Positions 41,201 through 56,200 of a stretch of DNA of 64,000 nucleotides are shown here, in pieces. Each line of letters starts with the position of its first letter. Position 1 is the stretch's first letter. Origin of the DNA: Poecilobothrus nobilitatus (Eukaryota > Arthropoda > Insecta > Diptera > Dolichopodidae); NCBI GenBank assembly GCA_947095535.1, contig OX352772.1:42613445-42677444 (forward strand). Reading direction: 5' to 3'. The translations under genes and the position numbers were made by a program. The notes beneath the pieces are model-generated. The model saw only the letters and a program-made list of their open reading frames with translations. It had not been told where the DNA came from and searched no databases.

Positions 41201-44200
41201 ATAGTTTTTTTTTAAGTATATTTTAAAAGAAATTTGAAAAAAATATGCTCATTTATATAATTTTGTTCATATGTCTGTCTAAAAGCTGTTTAAAAAACTT
41301 GTCAAACTTTTGAAGAAAACCAATCATATTTTATAATAAAAACTTCATAAAAAACTTCATAAAAAATAATATTGAAAAGAACTTTTTTTTTAAGTTTATT
41401 ACCGTAAATGTCACGTAAATGTAACAAGGAAATTACACAGCCTTTCCTTTTCATGGCATGGTAAATGTCGTAAGGGGAAATAATTCCACCGAGGCTCCAG
41501 AACATTTTTATGTAGTCGAGTACTACTGATTAGTTTTTACGTATTAAAATATCAAACAGCAATTCAATTAATTTTTTTAAAATTTAGAAATTGTCTAACT
41601 TTAGGATATTTGGAGTTTCAAAAAGTCTAAGATTTTGGTTAAAATGAAATGGATTGAAAAATGGGTGATTTAGAAAAATTTTATTTTAAAGTAATGTCTT
41701 GTTTAAATTGTGATATTTTTGCGGTGTTTCTCTTAATCCGTATAAATTACATAGCCCGTTCGTTTTCTTCTAAGAATATAATTTATATTTGCACTATTAA
41801 TTATATTCCATTTTTTTAGGTTGTTTAGGATTACTCTTTATGTTTTTTGAGAATTTTAAAAGGCATGAAAGAAGTGTATATCTTAAGTTTTAACTTTGGT
41901 CGAACTACGATCCTCTAAATGTTATAAATAAACTTTTAAGGGGGCCTAGATGGCCTAGTGGATAAGAGCGTATAAAACACGCTGTAAAGACCGAGGGAGT
42001 TTCGGTCAGAATCCCACACGCGTCGTAAGAGTTATTCCTCCAATAGACATTTACAGCCACGTCTGAACAGGAAAGGCTGAGTAATTTCCTGCCCAAATTT
42101 ATGTGGCAGAGAAATGCATTAAAAAAAAAAACAAACATTTAATCAAAAATTTCGTTATTCCCTTACATGCTCTTTATATGCCTGCCACTTATATAAAGTA
42201 TTAATACACAGTTTGAATAAAGATAGATAGAAAGTAAGTGATGAAAGGGATGTTATGGCTAAAATGATCGCAATATGATAAATTTGATGAATTAACAAGA
42301 ATGGGAGAAATTAAACTACAAGTGATACTTAAATTTAATCTGTATAAATATATTTGTGTATGTATTACACAAATTGGCTTTCTTTACCCCACTGGAACTA
42401 AACAAATCCACAATTATATATTGGTATACTATAAATAATCTTTCTAGAACAATTTATTTATCTAATTATGTTTTATTTTAAAGTGCTTGGTGATGCAAAG
42501 ATTTTAAATAAGTTAAATTAGGGAATCTCTAAGTTTGGGTTCACAATTCATATACCTACTCTTAAGGATGTACATAATTTAAATTGATAACTATCAATAA
42601 AATGTAAAAAACATTAACTATTAAATTGAATTATTTTGCTTAAACAAAAAAAAAAAAAAAAACTCTAAATTAAAAAGGTCTAATCGTTTAAATTCTGATC
42701 TTTTTTTTTAATTAAAGACCCAGTTTTTATATTTATAGAAAAATTTTATTTTTTCTCGATTATCAACAATTAACAAGATTAGTACACTGTTAAAAATATG
42801 GGGTTTGAAAGTTTTAATCCATCATTAAATAAAAATATCTGAAAGATAAATAATTAAATGATTCTGAATTTATTATAAAAAAAAAAAGCACAATTGAGAA
42901 GAATAAAATGTTAGGGTAGAATATATGTATACAGGGTGTTCCACATACGAGTGTAAATATTACAAAAGGTTATTCTAGAGACTAGAACTAGAAAAAAAAT
43001 GTATAGATGGAGGGGGAAATTAGTCCTTTTCGAGATATTGGGACTTTTATTTGAAAGCTTATTCCTCAAGCTTTTATCGGTTGAAGACTCGGGGTAATCA
43101 CTGTTTACTAAATAAATTTTTAAAAATAATAATTTTTACTCAAACAAATTTTTTGTCTGAAACAAGAATTTTCTATCAAAAATGTTTTTAAATTTTGGCT
43201 TATATCTGGGAAACGGTAAGACTTAAGGGAGGAAGCTACTGAGGACACAAATATGGTAGTTTATTAAGGATTCCAAATTTTATATAATAACTGTACCTTA
43301 ATAAGGCATTTTTTAAAGAAAAAACGTTACTTTAAAAAAAAAATATGTAAATTTTATATGTCCTTAGCTCTAATTGAAAAGTAATTACCCTAAGACAATA
43401 AATCCTTCGGCAGTGGAAAGTTTGAAAAATAAGCTTTCAAACACGACTAAGTTAGCCTTTGCAAAGTATTTGGGTCAAGAGTTTTTCGTATATTAATAAT
43501 AGAATACAAAATAACATAAAAGTTCAAATATCTTGAAAACGACTAATTTTAGACCCCCTCTCATACAATTTTTTTCTAGTTTTAGTCTCAGAAATCACCT
43601 TCTGAAATATTTGCACTCTTATGCGGAACACCCTTTATATGCATATATGTATATATAATTTTTTTTTGTCTTTATTATAATGATAAGACTATGGAATTGT
43701 GTTAAAGAACTACGAGTATTATAAGATACATATATAGATTCGGCTTACTAGTTTTTATATGTTATGTTCATTGTTTTTTAAGTTTGCTGTTGATCGATTT
43801 GTTGTATATATATATAATATAAGTCTGTATATTTTTGTAATATGAAAATAGATATAAATTATAAATTAAAAGAAAGTGAATTTTTTGGATTTTATCTTAA
43901 TTGAATATCTTTTTTTTTTTTTTTGGGATGTGATCACTTAATTAAACTGTCGAAATATTTTTTTGTAATACAAATAAAAAAATTGTATTAGGCTCATTGC
44001 TGTTCGTTAAATGATTGTTTATTAATTGATGGGGATTGAATATATTTTATTTAGTTTATGAAATTGTTTAAAATATCAGGGAAGATAATAATTATATGTT
44101 TATTTGATATTATATATATGTATGTTTATTTTTGTTATATTGGAACGTGACTTTTTATTACATTAATAAGATAATAACTATTTCAATATGTTGATTTGAT

Positions 44201-47200
44201 AGTCGAATTTAAAAATTTATAAATACGAAGTATCTAAAAGAGAAATTTGTATACAGGATATTGAAAAAACTATAATTACGCAGGCAAGAAGAACTAATTG
44301 GATTCAATATATTATTCATGAATTAAAAAACATCTAATAAAACTGAGAAATCTAATAATTTTGCAAAGCTCTGTGATTTTAGTCTTGACCCTAGATAATA
44401 TAATAAAATTGAAAATAAATATAGACTTCTCCATTTTGTATATGCTAGAATTCACTTATATTTATGGAATCTTTGATATTTATGATTCTTTCACTACAGT
44501 TTATTTGGACTTTTAGATTCGATTTAAATTATTATTTAATAAGGGGTATAAGTAACACTGTGATCTTTTGATGTAGATGCTATTATGCTCCCCCTATTAT
44601 TACGTGTTGTTCATTTTACCTTCACTTATATAATCTTCCACTTAATACTTCTGTCAGTTTCTCTGTCTCGAAGAATTTAAAGATCTGTAAGGGGGTTTAT
44701 TTTATGACAATTCATCTTCGATAAAGCATATACTCATAGACGCTCATATCTAGCTCGAAGTTAAGCTCCACAGTTTTTAAGTATGTGTTCTGGAGATTCT
44801 TCTTCTCCTTGACAGAACCTGCATGTACCATCGTACTCTATTCCAATTTTTATTAACTGTTCCTTTAGCCGGCAATATTCTGAAGGAAAGCCTGTTAGAA
44901 ACCTTTTTAAAGTTTTAGATAGCGTATAGTCGTCGTATATTATATTAAATATATATATATGGAAGAAGAATTTTTCGTTTTAGTAGAAAATATTTAAAAA
45001 ATAAACTAAAAACCACTTAAAAAGTTTTAATTTTTCACATATCTTTAGATATATTCTAATATTTAATCGTAGTTCTTTGACAAATGATCAAATTTAATTT
45101 GTATAAATATCGCTTTGATCAGTGATCATTTTATGGTATCATACTTCCAATTTTGTTATTTTTAAAACAAAAATTACTTTGTCTTTTTTTTATCAAAACA
45201 AAAAAATATTTTCATGCCAATTTTATAAACCAAATTTAGAAAAAAATCAAAAAAAGAAAACAAAAAAAGGAAAATAAGAACAACATATAATTTCAGAAAA
45301 TAATTTTTTTAGGGAAAGATCAGACAATTTTAATTTCAAAGGAAGTTTCTTATTTTTATTTTTTGTTTTGAAATTTAAATTAAAATTATCAAAGGTAGCA
45401 TGAAATAAATGAAACATTTACAGTTTTCTTTTTTACTAAAGGAGGTGGACCACTAAACCCACCTCCCCCTTTAGCCAATATAATGGGATGAAATCTTTAC
45501 CTGCTAAACAGTAAACGCAGTATAGGGAGTAGGGATGGGAAAAGAGAGGAAATGGATGCGAAAACATTGAATTGGGAGTGGGGCTGTAAGGAAACAATGA
45601 ATAAATACCTATAAAAACTTATTAAATTTGTTTTAAACAGTTTCAGCATTATCAGAATAACTCTCTGATTATTTAACATTAACAATTATTTCTTATAAAT
45701 TTTCTTGATGTGAAAAGCCTACAGTAGGTAAGTCCTTATAGATGTCTAGTTTAAATCTAAAAGTTTGGATTTCAAAAGCTGTAATTCAAATCAGATTGTT
45801 TTAGGCTGTGGTTAAAAAATATTTTAAAAGGATTTTATTATAAATAAATATTTAAGGATCATTCATCCTGTGTGGTCATCTTAATAACTAATGTTCTGAG
45901 TGTCGATTCTCTTATACATATATGCAGCTTTGTACAGCTTTAATTAATATTTATATTAAGCATTTTTATTAAGCACAGACTATACTTACACTTACATTGA
46001 CCGTTTAGTAAATAATTTTGCTATGTAAGGCTGTTGCAACATTGACTTATTTAAGACAAAAAACTTTTTAATAAATTTCTTTGAAACATTTCATTTCTTT
46101 ATTAGATTTCTACTTTTCTTTTAAATTAGGATAAATCTGTGATTTGAGTCTGATAAAAATTCTGTATTAAATAATTTAAGATAAACTAACTATAATAATA
46201 ATAATAATAAGATAAACTTTAATGAATTAATTTTTTAATATTGTATTCTAAAATCATTTCGCAGTTTGAAACGTCAATTTTTAGAGATTTTTTGCTTGTT
46301 AGAAAAAACATTTTAAAACATTTTAGCGTATAACACCCGGCGTTGTTTATGTTTTCAAAACAAAAAAAAAAAAAAAAGCAATTAAAAAAAAAAAATTAAT
46401 TCAGTATAAAGAGCACGAGTTTTTAAATGAATTTGTTTTTCTTTCTAAGCTATTTTTAACATAATTTTTTAATGACGTTTTATTTACGTTTGTTGTTGTT
46501 TTTTGTTTTTTGTAAATGCACATACATAAATGCAATTCTTAGTTGAAATTATTTGTATAATTTTTAAAGGACAAAGATAGATACAACATGTGCATTAAGC
46601 AACAACAAAATTAAATGAATTCATAAACCACTGCTTTTTGGATGGCATAAAGGTGCAGTAGAATATAAAATAAGGAATGTTAGTTCGTATATTTGTGTAA
46701 CTCAATATAATGTGACTTTTTCCTATTCATTAAAGGTTGACATTATAAGCAAAAAATAAGAATAAAATTTTAAATCTTAAATTAAAATTTAAGAATATTT
46801 TATGAGTCATTAAAATAAAGAAAAACATGGGAGAGAAATTATTATTTTTATTTTTGTTTTTTTTTTTTTTTGTAGAAAAAAAGAAATTATTATTGTTGAC
46901 TTGGGCTAGAAAATTATGAATCATGATCTTAAAATATATAAGTTCATGTATACTCAAAATATATATATGTAAAGTACCTGAAAAGTAAAACTAACTTTGT
47001 GTTATATTTCAGTTCTTTGTTCATTAGTAGATTTTTTAAAATTTTATTTCAGCAATATTATTTTGGGTGGTCTGGAAAATTAACCATCACGGATTTTAGG
47101 TGTAGCTTTACAGAAACTATGAGGAGCCAATTGAGTGAGAACTAAATTTGAAGACGATATATAATTCTTTGCAAGATCTCAATCAAATTTTTCGTCAATA

Positions 47201-50200
47201 CTGACTCATTTTATTGGATTTCTCTATATGGAAAAAGGTGAAAGTGGTGATATGTGGTTTCAATATTGATTCTCAGACTATCAACTAAGTTGCGTTTTTA
47301 TATTATAAACCATATAACAGGGACCGTCTTATATAAAAAAAACTTTTATTGAATTACCATATTTGCACTTCTATTTTAATATGTGAAAAATCTCCAAAAA
47401 TATAGGTATGTAGTTACTGTATCTGAACTTAATCATTGCATTTGAACTTAAACACTGCATCATGAGTTCAAATGACATTTAAATGAGCTCAATTCATTTA
47501 ATAAGTCACTCATATATATTCTATATTATTTAAGAGGTTCTTGTTATGAACCATTTACTTATTTATATAATTTGAACAGAAGTTAAAACAACTGAAATAA
47601 TTTTTTTAATTTTTATGGATATAAATAAAATGTGACTAGTATTATTTTTTAAAGATTTAAAATTTTCCCAGAAAATTCTGAGAAAAACAAAACGGTGACG
47701 GTTTTTATATTTAAGTATTAAATCTTATTATTGAAATCATATGGTAAACATGCCTCTTCTTAATTTGTAAATTATTTTGCATATGAATCTGAAGACTTAT
47801 GTTTTATATATCTACAGTTATTTGTTATTCAATGGAATATAAATTATAATATAGTAAATTAAGAAAAGTGATGCATTCTTTTAGAAAATTTTATTATGTG
47901 AAAATAAATTTACTTTGTTTAATATTTTATTCACTTTTTGTAAATTGTGTAATGTAATTATAATTTAAATTAATTCTTTGAAGTGAGTTTCCTTAATGAG
48001 GAAATATAGGAGACATACGTTATAAATTATTAGACGATTGAGCCAATGTTTTCGAGCAATAAATTTGTAGGAATATATATAAAGAGGAAAACTAAGAAAC
48101 GAACATCAACAAAAAAGAGCAGAACCGCAGATGAAGAGTGAAGATATCATTGAACTAACTGTGCTCCGCAACAAATAACTCCACACAGACCGAAATAAGT
48201 CCAAAATATAAAAATGAAATAAATCATTTTTTTTAACATATGAAATTTAGAGAAGTTATTAAAAATAAAATGTGTCCGCAATCAAGATGGAAATAAGTCC
48301 ATAAATTGGAAATTAGATTTATAGATAGAAACATTTTATAAAAAAAAAGAAAAATATATATACATATATAAAAAATTATAACTCTAAAATCCCTTCTAAT
48401 TGAGGATCTCGCATATATATATATATGTATTTATAAATATTTTAGATGAAGAGTAAACGCTGATCTTCCTTCCAACTATAAAATCTCTGCTAATTCAGAA
48501 TGGGATATGTATATTTATAAATATTATGCAGGATGAGTAAAATCTGAGTTTCTTTTCCACGCTGTATATGTACAACAATTGTATATGTACGGACACACAT
48601 ATACAATTAACGGCATATATGTATATTATGTATGAAGCAGAATAATTAGGAGAGATCATAAAATTGGTTTCAAAATCAGGGTTTCAATAATTTGTTTAAA
48701 AGCAGGGGATTTGAGACGGCAGCTCCCACAATTTTGAAGCCTTTAATATTGAAATATATATAGGAAAAAAAATAAGTACGAGAGATTTTAGAATTGGTTA
48801 CAAAATCAAGATTAAATGAATCTCGTATATATAATCATATTATTAAGCTAATTTTGATAAAATAAAAAGTGTAAAAAAAAAAAAAATTAAATAAATACGA
48901 ATTGAGGATTTGGATCAATTTGAGGTTTACTTCATTTTTTGATTTGCAGACAATGTCACATGAAAAACTGAACTTATCAAAAAAACAAGAAAAATTTTAG
49001 GTGTGCGGACTTAATTCTTAAGGAGATATTTCATTGTGGCGTTGGATGTACCTTATTATAAATATTTTCTCAAAACTAGCGAAAGGAAATCATTAAATCA
49101 AAATGGTATAAAATTTCTTACATTATAATATGTTAAAATTGTATAATATAATATATTATAAAATAAACGGTGGGGTGTCATTCAAATGAGTCATAAAATC
49201 ATATGGTGTTATGTCTCATTCGATTAAAAATATTTTAAAAGCAAAACTATTAAACTCTAGAATCCAACTCTAAAATTACTCCTAATTCAGAATCTCGCAT
49301 ATACATATGTGTATATACTCTGAAAAAGGGGAAATATCCTGATTTTGTAACCAACTCTAAAATCCCTCCTAATTCCCAATCGCTTTTATACATAATATAT
49401 ATAAATATTCAGGAAAAAGGAAAATACCCTGATTTTTTAACCAACTCTAAAATCCTTTTAAGTCAAAATCTCGCACGTACATAAAATTATAAATATTTTG
49501 GAAAAGGCGCGCGTGCAACGAAGGCGCGCAGGCAAACGGGGAAGCATCGGCCCTCATTCTTTCTTTTTTTTTTGTTTTTCATAAAAATGTCTAAATTTTT
49601 ACAAAATTTATAATTATTTTCCACAGTCTGAATTTAATATGTTTCGTACGAAAATCTGAAACCTCTTTTTTTACCCCCATGATTTCAAATTCTTTCCTAA
49701 GTATTTTCTTTCATACATATTTCAGCACCAAAACTTTTGCAAACATTTTTCAACATCAATCCAACAGCAATTATACAAAAAAAATTATATTTGAATCAGA
49801 GAATAATGTAATTATGGCTTTATGATCCAAAATGTTTTATAAAAATATGTCTTTATGACCCATTCAAATGAGTAATAAAGCCATATTTCCAATATTTCAC
49901 GAATATGGCTTTATGACTTCACCCCACCAAAATAAACATTGTAGTACTCATATTCGTGTATAACTTTTTAATACGATTACGCAGATTTTATGAAATTGGG
50001 GTATTTAAAATTACTTCTACTTTTCTTGTATAAAATTAATTTAATGTTCTGAATGTTGATTGAATTAGCAAGTTGAAATTAATTATATACCTTATTATTC
50101 AATATCATCTATTATTATTTTGTACTGATCAATGATCCATTAATTCGCCTTAAGTTGAATTTTTCCATCTCAATATATGTATAGGCAAATGTTATTTAGA

Positions 50201-53200
50201 TATTTTTATTTAAACCACTCTACAATTTAAATGAGCTGTTCGAAATGCACCATATAAGAAAAAATGCATAAAAGAAAAAATGGATTCTCATCGCATATAG
50301 ATAAATTCTATAATTACAAACATTAATATTTTTGTTGATCAATAATTATTTTATTGTTATATAAGTAATATTTGGTATATGCAACATTATAAGAGATTAA
50401 TTATATCTTGAGATAGGTTTAAAATTTTTTGTACAGAAATATTTTAACATCTGTAATTGAAATTTGATAAAACATTTGTAATTGTCATTAAATTTGTTGT
50501 GAATGAATCCATTTAAGAGTTGAATATTAAAACAACTTAAGCTTTTTAAATATCTTATTTGAAGATTTTAACAGAGAGTTTTGTGTTTTTTTTTGTTTTT
50601 ATAAAAAAGATCCACCCATTCTTTTTAAATAAAAATTTTAACACATATTTCTTTTTTTTTTTTTGGAATTAATCATCGATTCTCGATCAGTTGTTTTTAA
50701 ATTTATGTATTTTGTTTTAACCCTTGAAATTATTTAAAATGAAATTTGAAACTTTAAAAATTCAATTATAAGGGTATTATAGATTTTTTTTTTGTATTTT
50801 AAAAGGGTATTTAAAAAAAAAATTTTTAATTTTTATTCTAAGTGAAAGGAAAGTGAATGAAAATATTTATAATTACATTTCTTTTTTAAGGTCTTTAACA
50901 GCTTAGTGAAAAAAAATGATTACATTTCAATATTATTTTAACATTGATAAATATTACCATATTGTTTTAAAAGAACTCTACACCGAAGGAATGATAAAGA
51001 CCTAAAAATGATTAAAAAATGAAATAGTAAAGAATTTGAATAGACAAAATTATAATTTGAACAGAAAAATAAGTGTGTTTGGTAATGATGCCTATAGATT
51101 CAACGGAATAATCTAATTTTCACTTACGTTTTAATTAAGATATATTTTCTTTCTCCAAGATTAGGAAAATTCTCTGACATTGATCTGAGAAGCTTTCAAA
51201 CCTTCTTCCGACAGAATGGTATCATCGTGAAGGGAAACTTAACATCAACTTTGGTCAAAGACGTTCTCCTACGTATTGAAGGTACATTGCGAACCGAAAG
51301 TCTTGTGATTACTAACGTGTTAGCACAGTCTTCATAGAAAAAAAAACTATGTAGAGTATTCTCGTCCGTAAAATTCGAATCTCCCTTGTGGTTTTGTCTG
51401 AGATTTAAATAAAAGGCACAATTTATGTTTACTGCACAATTTATACAGTTCATATAAGACACCCGTATTGTTTGGATATCCATCAATTTGATTTTTTTTA
51501 AATTTAATTTCAAAATTTATTATCACCAATTTTTTCAAATTAAATTTGTATTCTTTACTTTATAAGAAGTATTGTTGGTGTTGTTACAGAAGTGTTGCGA
51601 AAAGATTGGTTTCAAAAAAAATAAAAAAAAAACCCAAATAAATAATAATTTGGACGCAAGCTGTAGTTTTAAAGGATCGAATTTTACCTAAAATTATCTA
51701 ATTTAATTTTTGTTTTCTGCAATAATTGGAGTTATTATAAAATATTTTACATTCATACATTATACCTCACAAATAAACGAATCAAATTTCGAAAAATGTT
51801 ATGATTTTTATTGTTTGAATTAATTATCGTATTTTTGAGTTAATGATCAATTTTAGGATTAATTTCTTTTAGTTTTTTAATATGACTACAAAAATTTGAT
51901 TAAGAAAAGGCAAATAATAATTATTTTACTTAATCTTAAAACAAATATGTATTTTTTATAAAATCACTTTTATTTTTCGATGTTTTTTATGTTTACTTTA
52001 TTGTTTTTTTAATAAGTCATGCAACTTGTTCAAATAAATCAAAAATGAAAGGAAATAAAGTAAAAACATATCACTTTTGTCAATTTTGATTGAGATTTTA
52101 TTTTTCTTATTTTCTTAAACTAATTTTCCCCTTATATCTAAGTAATATAATAATACAAATATTTAAATTTTAATATACACGTTTTTCCAAATTAGTATTA
52201 AGAGATCGAAAAACAACAAAGAAAACAAAATTAAATATTAAAAAAATAAAATTTTAATATTCTCACGTTTCTTTTATTTATTTAAATGATGGAAAATAAC
52301 ATGGATCTTATGTAAAAAAAAAAAAATTGTCAACTAAAACTGAACTGAAACTAATTCAACTGTGAAAATCTTCTGGAAAATTTTTAAACAAAAATGACTT
52401 CTCACTTTGTAATTTCTCCCCTGAGGTGATGATCCCTTTTATTTGAAATAATATGTTTTTTTCGAATTTTTGTTTTCTTTCCTTGATCATTTCTATCATT
52501 TATGAGGGGATTGTAATTTTTAACCAAGGGTTAAATTTCTCCCTAAGGATGAAAATCATTTTTAATAAAAAATTTAGTTTTATTTTTTTTTTATTAACCA
52601 GATAATTATGGATTGTTTTTTTTTTTGTATTTATTTAAAATAAATATTAAAACTAAGATAAGTTATTTTAAAAGGAGTTTAATTATCTAAGAGTAGGTCT
52701 GAGAATTACAAACAATTATATGTATATACAGTATTATGTAAGTATGTATATATGTTGTAATAATCATAATATTTTGGGCGTTTTTAAATTGCTATTTGAA
52801 TCTTTTCATGATAATGATTATGTTGGGTGCCGCTGATTCGAAACAATTAAATTATTTGATTTTTCAAATACAAAAATTTGAAAATAACTTTTGTTCAGAT
52901 AAAATTGCTTTTCAGTTGCAATGAAAATTCATAAGTAGACAACACTGTATCTTTTATTCTTCTTTCTATAGTATTTGAGTACTATTTGTACTGTTACTAG
53001 TACTATTTGAGTATATGAATTGTATATAGGTATAACTACATAACATTTCTAAATACTTTTTGAGGTCTGAGTCATTGCACTTATATTATATAGGTTAATT
53101 TTTAAAATAAAATGTATTTTCTTTCAAAAATTAATTAAATGGATCTTTCCTTTATCTATAATGTAATAAAATTTATTTAAATTGAAATACGTGACATGTA

Positions 53201-56200
53201 TTAAACCAGTTCAAAAAAACTTTCTTCGTTTTGCGTTAAGTATAGCCTTGCTTGGGCTGATCTGATACATCTTCCTCCTGGTGATAATTTACACATCAGC
53301 AATGATTTACGTTCGGAAGTGGAATTATTAGAATATTTGTAGATGTAGATTTTTTTATATATAAAATAACTAAAATAAAATTGATACTTCGATGTTAAAT
53401 TATGTCAATTTTAATACATACATATTAAATGTACATTTATACATTAATACATACATATTTAATATATGTACATTTTTAACATAATTAATTAATTGTTGTT
53501 TAATATATATAATATTAATAATATATTTTAAATTTATATTTTTTTATTTTTTTAAATAATTTATTATTAACAAAATTTATTATATTTAAGGTGATCGCGC
53601 AATGAGTCCAGCACAGTCAGAAGATAGTGGTCTGGCACCAGATCGCGGCCCAACTTCAGCAATAATATCATTACCAAGAGAAAGTGCTCAAGCAATGGAT
53701 ATAATATTTGCAGGTAATTTTTTATTTTTATTAAATTTAATAGAATTAATGAATATCGTTATCTTTGACAAATCACCCATATCACCCATTTTGATCACCC
53801 ATATAAGTAAAATCTAATTGATTTCAGAGATATGTCAGAATAAATTTTGTAATTATTTTACTTTTGTTTTAATACAAATGTCTTTTGTATTACTTCTTAC
53901 TTAAAAGAATTGAAAGATTGATGGATTAATTCTTGTTTCATTAAGAATATTTGTTCTTTTTTGCCTTCCAGAACAAATACTTCATATAGACATTCTATGA
54001 CCTTCTATAACCCGGCAATTGTTAGAGAATATGCCGCATTTTTATTCATTAATCTATCCCGTTCCAAGAACCTGTGCGGCTTAACTGATTTATATTAAAA
54101 AGCTCACTGAATTAATTTGACTACAATCGGTTTAATGGATAATAAAATGGATAATGGATAATCCGGCTCCGACCCTTTAACAAACTTTAAAAATTTGATT
54201 TAGCGATTTGGCTCTAAGCCTATGAAACATTTTTATTCAGGTTTGTTAATTCGCTCCAACGCCTCCAAGAGCCTATTAAAAATATTTTTAACTTATTTTG
54301 TTCTTTTGCCTAAACTATTTAAACAATTATGTTAAAAATGTACAAAAGGGTTAGTTATTGAAAATGAAAGCTACTGCAATAATTTAATTATGAGTTCTAA
54401 ACACTTCGCGTCATGGCAGTGTGTTGAAAATTTTGATCCGACAATATATGTTAAAATATTTTTAGGTTTTCGTTCTCTAACCTTGACAATTTGGCTGGTT
54501 AAGTTCTGAGGAAATGTTGTTTCTTTCAGAAACCCTTTTCCGTATAAATTTTCAGTCATGATTCATAAAACCTTTCGGGGTATCAGCGCCTATTGATAAT
54601 TTTTAACTTTGTTTAAGAATTGTAACCCTTTATATCCAACTCTTAATTTTTGCCCAATTTTTTTTTGATTTTCTTTTAAAAAAGCTAAATACCAAATTTC
54701 GACTGTCTAACAAACAAAATAACCTAATTAAGGATTTTAGCAATTGTTTTTAAATTTTAACAACAAAACATTTTGAGTAATACGATAATAATTCACTCTC
54801 ATATGACAATATTTAATATTATTTTTTCATTAGTGAGTCAATAACATAGAATTTCGAAAACTTTCTATTTTCCCGCGTAATGACGGGTAACCGTTGTTGT
54901 TTGATTTATATTAATAAAAAAATAATAATTGTTTATATTAATTAAAAATTAAAATAAAGTTTTTTTTTGAAAAATAACGATGCCAAATAGAATATTTTAG
55001 TTTATTTATTTGTTTATATATTCTGAGATACCTTTAATAATTCTTTGGTACTTCATTAGTCATCATTAAAAACAACCCATGGCGTTTATATATCATTAGC
55101 CAAAATTTTCGCAATTTCCCTTCAATGAACGGATATTTTATTATGTTTTCAATTTTTTTTTTTATATGATTTATTTTTAAAGTTCACTTCAAAAGATTTA
55201 TTTTCGTCAAACATACATACAGATACAGATCACATTTAATAATATATAGATACTGTAAATAGGTAAAGCATTTAATGTGTATCGAAATGTTTGTCAGATT
55301 CGAAGCGTTCATAAATTGAGTAGATTAAGTGCTTCTCATAACAAAAAAATTTCAAAATAATTTTTTTTCTGTCACTACCAAACATTTTTATGCATTTGAT
55401 TTAAAACTAATATCGAAATGAAATTCATTATTTTTAAGTATGTTAATAACGTTCCAGTTTAATATTAATATTATTTCCAATATATTTACAATCAAACACA
55501 CTCAGTTAATTAACGGCATGGCTGCCAATTAAAAATATGAAGGAAAAGAAAGCGGGAGAAACCAAAACTAAAAAAGGAAGAGATAGGAGCGGCAGTTTAC
55601 AGCACACAAGGAATAAATTAATTCTGTGCACTAGTCATTTTATTCAAATTTATAAGCATATTATCGTCGCCAAAATTTATAGGCATATAAAGCATTTTAC
55701 TGTTAGAGGTTTTTGGTTCTTCATATAGTAAATATTATTCAATCAAAATTTTAAATATCTATATCTCGTAAATTGGTAATAAGTTTTTATTCTGCTTAAA
55801 GTAAAAAAAAAAAAAATCGGTTTTTAAATATTTTTAATTTATCATCAAAAATGCAAAAAATACTTTTCCACGGCAAATTATATCATGAGTAGCCACTGAA
55901 TTATAAATATACTATTTATTACAGTCACTCTGATTCATAATTTAACAAATTAGATAGCAATTTGTTATAAAAATATATTTAAATAATTTTTTAATTTTTT
56001 ATTTTCTTAGAAAGGTATCATATACATAAATTCTGTGCCAAAATTTGATTATTTTCAGTTTTAAGGTGTAGTAAAATCAAAATATTACATGATGTTTTAT
56101 ATAAATCATAATCATTTTTTTAGTTCCTTGATTTTCAATATTATGTATTTTTAATATAATATTTAGGTATACAGTAAGAACTAAAATAAAATCACAATGT

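Larger units (their letters stand above)
11264..53590 (+). other. Grip: Grip intron 1, about 42.3 kb, repeat-rich
   Basis: The intron is bounded by GTGAGT and ATTTAAG and is phase 1. I see no nested host gene. The repeats and transposon remnants listed separately cover only part of it. Long stretches with nothing recognisable beyond AT-rich, homopolymer-laden sequence are about 11.98-13.09, 15.49-20.04, 20.22-23.37, 25.22-28.01, 29.16-30.50, 32.05-34.43, 36.38-37.41, 39.65-41.41, 43.64-44.53, 45.56-48.37, 49.94-51.09 and 51.33-53.20 kb. ORFs there are short, low-complexity, rich in Phe/Ile/Lys/Asn, and look like chance. Confidence 0.8.

Noticed and set aside
51098..51327. Extra Grip exon
   Set aside because: Using the nearby CCAAG acceptor, the phase from exon 1 gives an immediate TAG, and the peptide is not PDZ-like.
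55537..55728. 63-codon ORF starting MKEKKAGETK
   Set aside because: Purine-rich start looks protein-like, but it has no splice context, no recognisable motif and ends in AT filler.
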